This document shows positions 1 through 9,257 of a DNA stretch of 64,000 nucleotides, piece by piece. How positions within the stretch are numbered: the first letter of the stretch is position 1; each line of letters begins with the position of its first letter. Under the pieces are notes generated by a model. It was not told the DNA's origin, searched no databases, and worked only from the letters and a program-made list of their open reading frames with translations. Made by a program: the position numbers and the translations under genes. Source of the DNA: Loripinus fragilis (Eukaryota; Mollusca; Bivalvia; Lucinida; Lucinidae); NCBI GenBank assembly GCA_964019695.1, contig OZ026516.1, forward strand, positions 81,795,018-81,859,017. The letters run 5' to 3'.

Positions 1-26
1 CAGAGAACGTTAAGCACAGCTCGGTT

Positions 27-268
27 ATTGGTTGGTTGGTTTTGTTGCTTTACGTCCCAAGTCAACATCTATGGTCATTGCGGGACGGTCAGTTCACCTA
101 ACCACACTTTTTCCTGGGCAGACTTGAACAAGCGGTTAACCAGTAATTTGTGCACATACTTTCGCTTGTAACTGACAACAACCCTTCTTGAATGAATCAG
201 CGGAAGGGAGGAGAATGACCGTAGAAATTATTTCATGATCAATCTCCACGAAAGTATGAGACCGGGAC
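27..268 (+). mobile_element. SINE body fragment (mollusc-type), no tRNA head
   Basis: The stretch reads TTGCTTTACGTCCC, then a CGGTCAGTTCACCTAACCAC block, then TTGTAACTGACAAC and a final AATGACCGTAGAAATTATTT block. This order of blocks matches, from memory, the body of a widespread mollusc SINE in which a tRNA-derived head follows on the opposite strand. No A or B box is visible here, so the copy is partial. Orientation is given for the strand as read; the SINE's own transcription would be from the other strand. Confidence 0.5.
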
Positions 269-940
269 AGCTCGGTTATGATGCGCTTGATATATATGCA
301 TGAGTTAAAACAGAAGCTATGCCCTAAACATTGTTGTCATTTATACAATTTTAGGTTTGCCTTTTAACAATTTGAAACGAATTCAGCTGAAACCTAATCT
401 GCATGCCAGTGCTTTGTATGTTACTAATGCATATGCATGATGTATTATCAATGGTAATTTAATTAGCATTGTCTCATAAAGCGCACTTTGTTGAATAGGA
501 ATCTTTTGCATGAATCATGCAATGTAGTCCAGCAGAGCTTGCTTTAATTTGTTGTCACTTTTTACCAGTAAGAGTCGAGTTTTTGGTATAAAAGTATCTT
601 TTTGAATCCAAATGATTTAGGCTGTTCTTGTTTTATGTCAAGTGAAACACAGTCTTGAAACTATCAAGCAGAGAATAGGGCTCCTAAATAATTAATTGAG
701 GGGCACCTTGGCATATCCAAAAATGTGGCGTTCATAAACTGGCCAATCAATGGCTCATCTTCCCCAAGATTCCCCAGTTTTCTCATTGTATTTTATGCAT
801 AGCAACTGACAAAAGCCTGTTTTGGTGTCAAGAGAGAAGAATGATCAGACCTCTAAGACCTGAGCTTTCCCTGGACATAAATGACACACTGTTGACAGTT
901 AGGTGATATTAGATTGGTTACATTTTACTGGACAAAAAAT
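269..940. other. AT-rich spacer, nothing recognised
   Basis: No ORF of note, no clear repeat structure and no RNA gene seen between the SINE fragment and the first family-1 copy. Confidence 0.5.
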
Positions 941-1352
941 AAGTGAGTATGATCAGGAAATACCACATTCGCACACTGTAGACCAACCCACGGCACCGTG
1001 AGGAAGAGTCACATAGCATTTATAGTATCAATATATCTGTAAGACAATAACAGCAAAGCATCCAGCTTTCTCTTCCTCTTCAATGTGATTGCAAAACTAG
1101 AATGGACACAAACTAATGCATAACAAAACAAAGACAAACACAGAACTCCCACAAACAAAAGCAAGTACAGTAAACAATAGATCAACAACAAAAGAACCAC
1201 CGCCTTAGAACGGCCAGCAGTCTAAGCCACAAGGCAGGGGACTTTAATGCATTTTACTAGTGCTTAATCATTGCCCTAGATTCTGTTGTTGTTAAAACAC
1301 AAAATTGTTTAGCTCGCATGGAGGCTTTCTAACTAATGCAATGTATCAAAAC
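941..1352 (-). mobile_element. Family-1 interspersed repeat, truncated copy
   Basis: The start AAATAAGTGAGTATGATCAG, the GGCACCGTGAGGAAGAG block and the later CCTAGATTCTGTTGTTGTT and CTAACTAATGCAATGTATCA blocks are the reverse complement of the ~700-bp repeat seen in full at 34205-34892. The family has no long ORF and no obvious terminal inverted repeat. It recurs more than ten times in this window in both orientations. Its class (SINE-like, LINE 3' end or other) is unresolved. Confidence 0.75.
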
Positions 1353-1412
1353 CTGACTTGTCTCCTGAAGGAACATAGCTTCCTATTTTTAGAGTACAGG
1401 GGATGGGGTCGT

Positions 1413-1529
1413 ATTTACCACATCATTAAAACTTGGAGCTCTTTATTATTAATTTACCACATCATTAAAACTTTGAGCTCTTTATTATTTATTTACCACA
1501 TCATTAAGATTTGGAGCTCTTTATTATGA
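1413..1529 (+). repeat. Three-copy 39-bp tandem repeat
   Basis: ATTTACCACATCATTAA begins at 1413, 1452 and 1491, each unit ending in GAGCTCTTTATTAT. The units differ by a few substitutions. 39 is a multiple of three, so an ORF at 1305-1529 reads through all three units, but that ORF has no other coding character. Confidence 0.9.
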
Positions 1530-2584
1530 CAGTGGCCTGATTTATTTTGTAATAAATAGCAAATGCTTTTACTTATTTCTCCATTTAACGTAAGTTGTGG
1601 TTACACATTAGAAGCAAGCCGGCGAGGCATTCTAATGAGCACCAAAATGTTTTTTTATGGAGAACTGACCAAATGGCCACATCAACTCTTTGGCTACAGG
1701 GCAAGTTTGTTTTCTGCTACAGCTTGGACCCAGATGTGGCCCAACAGAATGTCGGACATAATCTGGATCCAAACTTATTGATATTCTGATGGTATTCCCG
1801 AAAGAACTACATTTGTAAAAAGTAATGTTGAAAAATATTTGCACCTAAAAATGTTGCCTGCTTTGTACATCTGCTGCATAAATTCAAGTGCATTTCAGCC
1901 TTTTTTTCATTGAAGCAAACAATATGAACCATGATCAGCCTGCTATCAAGGAAATAATCTGATCTGGGTCTGTATTGTTTGCAATATGTGCTAAGCAGTT
2001 GAGAGAAGCTGACAACTAAAGTCATGACCGACGGACTAACGATAATCATTACTGTTTATTAAGGTGATATTGCATATTTCTATTTGGTAATATTACATAT
2101 TATATTTGTTCCCAAGTAAACTGTATACAACTAATAAAAGATTTCTTATGTATTTCTGAAACTCCAACTGACCACATGTATTCATAATTCCAGGAGAAAC
2201 TTAAAACAAACTGTGTGTTGATAAGATCTACCTAATGGCTTTCTTGGGGTTTGGTTTACATACACTAACATTTATATAACGGTGCATTCTCAAGAAAGCT
2301 TCCCTGAGATCTCAGTGAGTTTAGTGGATAAATCCGGGAGTCTGTAATATACGCTTTAAGGGTTAATAAATGTGGGTTCAGTGCATTAACGGACAGGACT
2401 TTCATGAAATGCACGCAGACCTGCGCGGCTCAAGCAACTTTTGAACGCTTAACCAATGGATAGAACCCGATTTCCATTCTTGAGAAGTTGAAATAACCGA
2501 ACCACGCCCAGATATGAAAATTAAAGTTGCCACCTTTACAACCCAAAGTACCCAAAAAGCCTATAATATATAACAATGACAATA
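1530..2584. other. Spacer without recognisable features
   Basis: Short overlapping ORFs on both strands (about 60-80 codons) look random. No repeat family used elsewhere in the window was recognised here. Confidence 0.4.
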
Positions 2585-2585
2585 T

Positions 2586-2722
2586 AACATTCCTTTCTGT
2601 ATATTAACGTTCGTCAAGCCCTTGTGCGATAATGTGTTGCAGGCCTCACCGCTGTGTGGTTCTGGTTGCAACACATCACATTCAGGCTTGCCAAACATTA
2701 ATACAAGGAAAAGAATGTTTTA
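2586..2722. repeat. Imperfect foldback, ~137 nt, pre-miRNA-sized
   Basis: Left arm 2586-2641 (AACATTCCTTTCTGTATATT to AATGTGTTGCA) pairs with right arm 2667-2722 (TTGCAACACATCACATTCAG to AAAGAATGTTT) around a 25-nt loop containing CTGTGTGG. I judge the arms roughly 80% complementary by eye. A small foldback MITE is the simplest reading; a hairpin RNA is possible but not shown. Confidence 0.7.
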
Positions 2723-2735
2723 TCCTCTTATTGCA

Positions 2736-3610
2736 TATTTGTAAGTTTATTCTTTAAATGACATTTAGATCTGCGCATCAGGAATAAAGCTATAATTTTT
2801 AGCTTTTATCTACATAAATCCTTCGTGTAAGAAAGCATCAAAGTATCAAGACATGCTATAGCCATGCTTTAATGAGAATCATAATGTAATGTGCTGGGTC
2901 ACATATGCTAGGTCAAAATCTTTTTTGTCATTTTCTACGCCCATTTGTCAGTGCTTAATCAATAATAGCTATGTCTCCGCCCAGTGATATACATAGGGTG
3001 TAGACAAACAAAAATTGGTTGAAAGGGGAGACAACACTTATTATAGTCTTTATTTTTTTCAGGATTTTTCAGAAAAGTCACCAAAACAAAAAAAAACGAG
3101 CACGGTGACACATATTTTTTATTCAATCATTAGATTTTTCATGAAAATATTTTTGTAAAAATATGTTTTTTGTTGTTCCAGTTACATTCTCTGATATGTT
3201 TATTTTGAATATTAATGTTTTTTTTGGCATTTATTCGTTTGACTTAATTAGGTTTATGCTTAAAAAATTGTGTAAATACATGTTATTTCACTATTTTTTG
3301 TTTTTATTTATATCTCTGGTGTGAGTAGTATTTGTTCTGAAAAAACACTGTATTGCGTTTCTTGTTTATTTGTTAACAAAATATGTGTTTGTTTATTTCA
3401 AAAACCTGCGATTTTGCAGTTTTTGACATCAAATAACTTTTTAAAAAGAACGGTGAGGTATTGTTTTTTTGTCTTAGATTATATTTAAGTCTATATTATA
3501 ATATATTAAAAGATAAAACACTTTTGGACATATGCCGGTGAGCCCGGTACTACCTTAAAGCTATTTTCTTTGTTAGAGCTGAAACAGTCAGCCTTCACAT
3601 GAGCAAGACT
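2736..3610. other. AT-rich spacer with T-runs
   Basis: Long T-rich stretches between about 3040 and 3500, and no ORF, RNA gene or known repeat recognised. Confidence 0.4.
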
Positions 3611-3700
3611 AGACTGGCTCTAGTCCTTAAACATTTTTTTATCAATATGTCATATCATATACTTGTAGCCAGTCTAACTCTGGTGGCTCTGTTTTAAAAC
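3611..3700 (+). mobile_element. Half copy of foldback family 3
   Basis: AGACTGGCTCTAGTCCTTAA followed by CATATACTTGTAGCCAGTCT and GGCTCTGTTTTAAAAC is one arm of the foldback seen complete at 8290-8627 and 12426-12582. The copy stops at the central TTTTAAAAC symmetry point, so the second arm is missing. Confidence 0.8.
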
Positions 3701-3737
3701 ATATCTCTTCCTTGTTTTTTATTGCTTGGCTTAGTCT

Positions 3738-4025
3738 CCCGATTCCCCACGAATGAGCTAAGAGTAGCTTCGAATGCCCAAAAACGCCTCCGAATTGATA
3801 ACGATTCAGTTACGATGTCCAAGAATGCCATAGGAATTTGGTACGAATCACGCACGATTTTCGAATCGGGGAATTCGTGGCTTTTCAAAACTTTTGAGCC
3901 GAATTCCCGATGGACCTACGAGTTGCAAGAACTCACTACGTACTGTGCGAATCAGTTAAGATCTTCACGAACTGAGTAAGATTCAGCCACGAATCCAAAT
4001 ATTTGTCAATTCGTGGGATTCGGGG
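3738..4025. mobile_element. Short TIR element with CGAATTC-rich interior
   Basis: The left end CCCGATTCCCCACGAAT is mirrored by ATTCGTGGGATTCGGGG at the right end. Internal copies of CACGAAT and ATTCGTGG suggest a MITE built from repeated inverted pieces. An 85-codon ORF (3722-3979) lies almost entirely inside it and is probably fortuitous. No target-site duplication was confirmed. Confidence 0.6.
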
Positions 4026-4363
4026 CCTGTATGGAATAGGGGTATTATATGTGACTATATGCAGCGTAGTCATTTTGAAAGAACCGTCACATGCATAATG
4101 TGCTAATTAAAGTTTCAATTGGTAGGACATTTAAAGAAACCATGCTAACAATGGTCTCTGTATTGGGCAAATCAAATGTTAAATACTAGTAGTATTTCAT
4201 ATATGTGCATGAGAGAACAACATGATCTTGGTGCAAAGTAGGTCAATGTTAACATACTAGGGTCATGATTTACATATTGAAGTGTTGACCTTCACCTCCA
4301 ATGCTGTATACTTCTGAACAAAAAGCAATTAAGTAACCAGTTCTGTCTGTCAGTCTCTCTCTT

Positions 4364-4366
<3 letters not shown>

Positions 4367-4432
<66 letters not shown>
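4367..4432 (+). repeat. (CTGT)n then (CT)n microsatellite
   Basis: About eight CTGT units pass into a run of CT units, a compound simple repeat. Confidence 0.95.
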
Positions 4433-4434
<2 letters not shown>

Positions 4435-4538
4435 TCGTGCGTGTCATTATCATTTTTATCCGCGGAAGACTTAGAGAGAGTCATATGTACTCGTTTGTTT
4501 GTTGTTTTTTAATTGTTGTCCTTATTATCACCATCACT

Positions 4539-4539
4539 A

Positions 4540-4570
<31 letters not shown>

Positions 4571-4578
4571 CATTATTA

Positions 4579-4624
<46 letters not shown>
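4539..4624 (+). repeat. (TTA)n microsatellite
   Basis: TTA repeats with two interspersed TCA interruptions. The long Ile, Tyr or Asn homopolymer ORFs over this tract are artefacts of the repeat. Confidence 0.95.
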
Positions 4625-4625
<1 letters not shown>

Positions 4626-4790
4626 TACGTATAAAGTCGTATAGCTGTGTATTAGAAAAGAAATGCAACATGTACAGCCGTGGTAAATGCCCTCGATAGT
4701 CTGGGCTGAATCAATTTTAAACACACTCTCATCTCTCGCTCATGTTCACAACTGTGCTTTATACAGGCATTTTAGCGCACCTCATCCTCG

Positions 4791-5113
4791 CTAACCCAGG
4801 TGTGGCCCTTTCCGTTACTCTGCATTTGCTTCGCTAACCCAGGCGTGACCCATTTCGTTACTCTGCATCTGCTTCAGTAACACAGGCGTGACCAATTCCG
4901 TTACTCTATATTTGCTTTAAAATTAAATCGGTAACCCAAGCGTGACCCATTCCGTTACTTTGCATTCGATTCGATAACCCAGGTGTGACCCATTCCGTTA
5001 CTCTGTATTTGCTTCGGTAACCCAGGCGTGACCCATTCCCGTTACTCTGCATTCAGCAAATGCAGAGTAACGGAATGGAGCGAATGCAGAATAACGGAAT
5101 GGTTCACGCCAAC
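4791..5113 (+). repeat. ~43-bp tandem array ending in inverted units
   Basis: Six units starting near 4791, 4832, 4876, 4929, 4973 and 5016 carry TAACCCAGGCGTGACCCATT followed by CCGTTACTCTGCAT. From 5055 the same sequence runs backwards twice (GCAAATGCAGAGTAACGGAA, then GAATGCAGAATAACGGAATG and TTCACGCC). The array therefore changes polarity near its right end and forms a tight hairpin at about 5040-5075. Confidence 0.9.
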
Positions 5114-5119
5114 ATTTTA

Positions 5120-5885
5120 TGTCTTACATAGTGTTACGCTGTTCGCAGAAATTATATTAAAATGCCCTTTTCAGCCGACTCGCTAACGTACTTTTTATCG
5201 TGACGGTGTCTGGGTATTCAAACGGCGTTTCTTTTGGAATAGAAACAATAAATAAATAAATAATGTAAACATGGTTACACTTTTATAAACAGAAACCCAT
5301 GGAGAAAATGAATTATTCGCGTTCTGAAGCTTTTAGTGTATGGAAGATAAACACTTTCGAAATGATATATGTACTTGCAACCATACCAAGGGAATATACT
5401 TGACTGCACACGCATATTTATATTGTTTCTTTGATTAATCCCAGAAGTTACAGCTGCATGAACCATTTCATATCAGCCATTGTCTTACAAAGGTTTGGTA
5501 CAATATTGCTTGAAAGGGTGGTCATAGTAAATCGTAGGTTCAAGGCGAGGGGTATTTTACTTTTGCAATACTTTTCATAGCTCTGCTTACCTCAATGCGA
5601 AAATTCTAAAAATAAAGAAATAAAAGCGCATAGCAAATGATGCTTCTTTTGTGTATTGTTTTTGTTATTGATGTTTCGTATTTGTCATGTTCATTGTAGC
5701 CTTGTGGTCATCTGCTGGGAATCTCTGATCAGTTCAGTTCAACCTTGAGCGACATTTTTATATCAAGGGACGTAATGCAGTCTATAGCTTGAGCCAGCCA
5801 AACAAGAAAATATGGAATATACGACGGCTAGACTCAAGTAAGCAACTGCTTGCCAGACCCAGTAAGTTTATGCGTATAAAAACGG
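5120..5885. other. Spacer, nothing recognised
   Basis: Short ORFs only. A short A-rich tract with AAATAAATAAAT lies near 5250. Confidence 0.4.
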
Positions 5886-5887
5886 GA

Positions 5888-5947
5888 CACTATCTGCCCG
5901 CTAGCGAAACGCCATTGAAATGGCGTTTCGCTGGTGGGCCGATAGTG
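5888..5947. repeat. 60-bp palindrome with AAACGCCATT core (family 6)
   Basis: CACTATCTGCCCGCTAGCG pairs with CGCTGGTGGGCCGATAGTG around GAAACGCCATTGAAATGGCG. The same core with slightly different outer arms occurs at 55159-55222. A half copy is at about 51914-51945 and a degenerate half near 60362-60400. Confidence 0.85.
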
Positions 5948-5949
5948 GC

Positions 5950-6488
5950 CCTCGACTTATGCAGACAAGCAGATGGTATGAAAAAGATGGTGATTCAGAC
6001 CAAACATAAAATCACTAGCCCCACCAAATACATGTACTTGCGAATGGATTATCTTATAGGGTTTATTTTATCTTGTAATTTTATCTTGTATTGGGCCTCG
6101 CCAGACTAAGCAGACACCATCATCTAATATGTATCCCTTTGACCTTTCATATCAGGGCATCATATATCTCAATCTAATTTAACTTAAACATGGAATTGCC
6201 ATTTATCAAGCAACCTCTAGCACCCAGATGCCACTAACGAATCATACTTCTGTAAACATAATTCAAACTCATCAAACATGTATAAATTAAGTTAGACATC
6301 TGGAGTTCCCCAGATATAAACAAACAATTTTTAATACACCCTCATTTTCTTATTAATAAAGACGTCTGGCAAATTAACCAATCATACAGTCTAAGAGCTA
6401 GTAGCTTGTAATTTCTTACAAGGTCAATACTTAGTTGTTCGCCTAGTCTCGCCTGACGACCATCAATGTCTACCATATCAAAAAGAAA
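5950..6488. other. Spacer, nothing recognised
   Basis: AT-rich sequence with no long ORF and no repeat family recognised. Confidence 0.4.
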
Positions 6489-7370
6489 TACAGTAAACCT
6501 GTGTAAAACGGCCACTCAAAAATAGACAAAACAAAGATCTAAATGGCAAATGGTAGCTTAATGAAGGCCGAAAGTATTACAGAATGCTCCCTTTGTGGCA
6601 TTCTGCAATTTCTTTGACCTGCATTTAGGGATAATTGGTCTTGAAAAGGTTGACTGTAACATTAATGTATTGCAACAGACTGCATGCTTGGTGGTCAACC
6701 GAATCACGGTTGGCAACTTTGTTTTCCTCTTTAATTGCACGCCGGTGGGTCGGGCTTAAGACTCTATGATGGTTTCGACTTAAAGACTTATCTATTGATG
6801 AGATGGTAGGGGCCTGATGCTTTGGCTGTTTGTCGGGCCCACCGGGGTTTTATTTTGGATTTCTTTTACTCTGGTATTCAGTTTTATTTACTGTTGAGTC
6901 CTTATCTTTGCTTTATCTCCTTGTTATATCTAGATTAATATGTTTTAGGAAATGATGCATTGATAAGTTAGGGTCTTTCATGCAAACCAAATATCTATGT
7001 GTCTTGATTCACTTCTGAATGAAGGTTTAGGTTGGCGCCGTTTAACTAGTTTAAGCCCTCCAGTTAAATATTTTACTGACCGTTCCAAGGCGGTACTTCT
7101 TTTGTGGATCTTTTATGTTATATCTGTCTTGTTTTTGCTATGCCTTTTTTCGCGTCTGTTTATATGTGTTTTGTGGTCACGTGCAGAGAAAGGGCTGACC
7201 TCTTGGCTCTCGTCTGTGGTGTCTACTGTTAGTTTGTCATTTTCCCAATGGTATCCTGGGTCAGGTGTGGTACTTGATTGTATCGATTCCTGATCTTTGC
7301 ACCCTTACTTACTTTGAAAACCTATTTTCGGTCTTTTTGGGAGTGGTCGTTTTACACTGGTTTTATTGTA
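6489..7370 (+). mobile_element. Family-5 foldback MITE split by a family-1 insertion
   Basis: The left part 6489-6647 starts TACAGTAAACCTGTGTAAAA and carries the typical GGTAGCTTAATGAAGG and GCATTCTGCAAT blocks. The right part 7321-7370 (CCTATTTTCGGTCTTTTTGG to TTTTATTGTA) completes the element. Between them lies a family-1-type repeat. TTGAAAA occurs at both junctions (6641-6647 and 7314-7320), consistent with a 7-bp target-site duplication, so the family-1 copy is the younger insertion. Confidence 0.8.
6648..7313 (+). mobile_element. Family-1B repeat inserted in a MITE
   Basis: The order of blocks is ACAGACTGCATGC, CCTCTTTAATTGCACG, GGGCCCACCG, a run of thymine-rich text, GGTTGGCGCC, CCGTTCCAAGGCGG and finally ACCCTTACTTACT. 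The same subfamily occurs inverted at 46805-47160 and 63800-64000. It carries no ORF longer than about 100 codons. A complete insertion flanked by a short direct repeat gives its size as about 666 bp. Confidence 0.75.
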
Positions 7371-7736
7371 CATACCAAATGGTCTATACGAGGCCTATCT
7401 AATCTAATAGACTTATACAAATCTCCTTCTTGTATCATTTTCAAAATTTATTTTACTTCATGGGCTCAGAGGCAGTACTATGCTATTAGAGAGACATTAT
7501 ATGAAATAAAATGACTTTGGCATTGGAGACTGAATATCAGCCTAGCTATCTAAAAGAAAAGTAATGTTTGATTTATTCAACTCTTTCACTGGAATTCACT
7601 ACTTTTGACGTCTGCTAACGTTCGTTTCAAACAGTTTAGTGTTAGATCCATACCAGCACCAACAAACTTGAAAAGTCTTCTTTGCCCGATCATTTTAAAA
7701 AGATAATCAAGCATTATAAAAGAGTAAACTAGAATA

Positions 7737-8222
7737 TGAATATTATGTTACAGTCTGTATGCCTGATTATAAACCGCATCACGGTGTATGGCTATGTTTT
7801 CCTTTTAAATGGCACGACGGTTGGTCAGGCCTCAGACTGAATGGCGACCCTGGCCTAAAAATGTCATCTTTTGGCTGGTAACTGATGCTTAACTTTTGCT
7901 GTGCACACCTTCTCTTACCTAATGGACTTCTTTAGCGCTGACTGTCTATGAGTTTGGAATCATTTCTTTTGTTCTATCTCATTTTTAATTAACTAACTTG
8001 ATTTGGTTGTTTCTCTGTGATGATAATTTGAAGCTATCTAAACAATGTTTGTGATTTAACAACATTAGAAACTTTGGCGAAGATTTTGCCTGTTAAATGT
8101 ATTTAAGACACCCTCTCCAAGACTTCTTTGGTTTTGTTGTTCATATAGGTTTGTTGCTCCCATTGTGTGAGGGGATTTTGTCTTTGGTCCTGGTTTTGTA
8201 AAACTAGCTATTTATGGCCTTT
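7737..8222 (+). mobile_element. Family-1 repeat, 3'-truncated copy
   Basis: ACAGTCTGTATGCCTG, TATAAACCGCATCACGG, GGCACGACGGTTGGTCAGGC and TTGTTTCTCTGTGATGAT follow the family-1 order seen at 34205. The copy loses similarity before the terminal CTTACTTTTT block. Confidence 0.75.
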
Positions 8223-8289
8223 TAAGTTTGGCCTGTATCTTACTGTGATCTGTGACATAACCTGATCATAATCACTTGATATCAATAGG

Positions 8290-8627
8290 TAGACTGGCTC
8301 AAGTCCTTAAAACAATTATTAATTAAAAACAACGCCATTATATTTACATCTGATTATTGCTAGGAGAAGAATAACATAAGCTTCCAGCTTTCGTTCTAAT
8401 CCTTTTACATTATGTAGCTTGTATATATTTGTATGTGTATCTTACCAAGTTGAAATAAAATATGTTTAAACTAAAACAATTATTCATCAATGTATCATAT
8501 TATATACTTGTAGCAAGTCTAACACTGATGGCTCTGTTTTAAAACAGAGCCATCAGTGTTAGACTTGCTACAAGTATATGATATGATACATTGATGATAA
8601 ATTGTTTAAGGACTGGAGCCAGTCTTA
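8290..8627. mobile_element. Family-3 foldback interrupted by a LINE tail
   Basis: The outer arms AGACTGGCTCAAGTCCTTAA (8291) and GGACTGGAGCCAGTCT (near 8610) bound the element. The core GCAAGTCTAACACTGATGGC and its complement flank TTTTAAAA almost perfectly. The left arm is split by a 151-bp insertion at 8321-8471. Confidence 0.9.
8308..8484 (+). mobile_element. 151-bp retroposon insertion with 13-bp TSD
   Basis: TAAAACAATTATT occurs at 8308-8320 and again at 8472-8484, exactly bracketing 8321-8471. The insert ends TTGAAATAAAATATGTTTAA, a polyadenylation-like 3' end. This is the pattern of a 5'-truncated non-LTR insertion into an existing foldback. The parent LINE is not identified. Confidence 0.85.
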
Positions 8628-9257
8628 TCAATAGGATTTAGTATCTTTAGCTCTTTGCATGTGGTGAGGCATGCACCTGTAAGGTTTGACTTTATGCAAA
8701 TGTGATACGTACAATTATTTCATGGTCTAATTTTCTTGGATAAGATTTTATCGCCCACTTATCGCTGAAGACAAGTTGTTCCACAGGCAAAACGCTGTGT
8801 GGGTTTCCTTATCCCATTCACGTGACCTGCTTATCCCATCCACGTGACTTCAAATTATATTAATTTAAGCTGTTTACAGAACAATTTACGCTAAAATATT
8901 ATGAAGAAATATCAAAACGGCAATATTCAGTGCGTCAGACATTTTCGCATCGTTCAATGACGTCCAAAATCATATCTGACGTCACTAAATGCATCAAAAT
9001 GTAGCACACGTTATTGTCGCTGCTTTGCAACATGACGGCTTCGTCAATAGATACTGATACCGACGATTATTTCAAACCCTAATAACAACGAAAACGACGC
9101 TTAAAATGCTATTTGCTTCCATTTGTATGTGCCTAACTATGTTAACATTCGTATCCTGCATCTGGAAAGTTCGTTGGTAAACTTAATTTTCCGATTCTAT
9201 TATGAATAAAATAATGGTTACGTAATGATACACAAGCCTAATAGCGTGTCCAAATAA
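8628..9257. other. Spacer with CRE-like sites and a small direct repeat
   Basis: TTATCCCATTCACGTGAC and TTATCCCATCCACGTGAC form a two-copy repeat at about 8811-8850. TGACGTCA, the palindromic CRE consensus, is at 8977-8984, with TGACGTC nearby at 8958-8964. A 16-codon ORF begins ATGACGGCTTCG near 9031. Nothing here shows that a gene is transcribed. Confidence 0.4.

Noticed and set aside
4365..4724. ORFs encoding long Ile, Tyr or Asn runs on both strands
   Set aside because: They are translations of the (CTGT)n and (TTA)n microsatellites.
4791..5113. CRISPR-like array
   Set aside because: Units are contiguous and degenerate with no unique spacers, and the DNA is eukaryotic.
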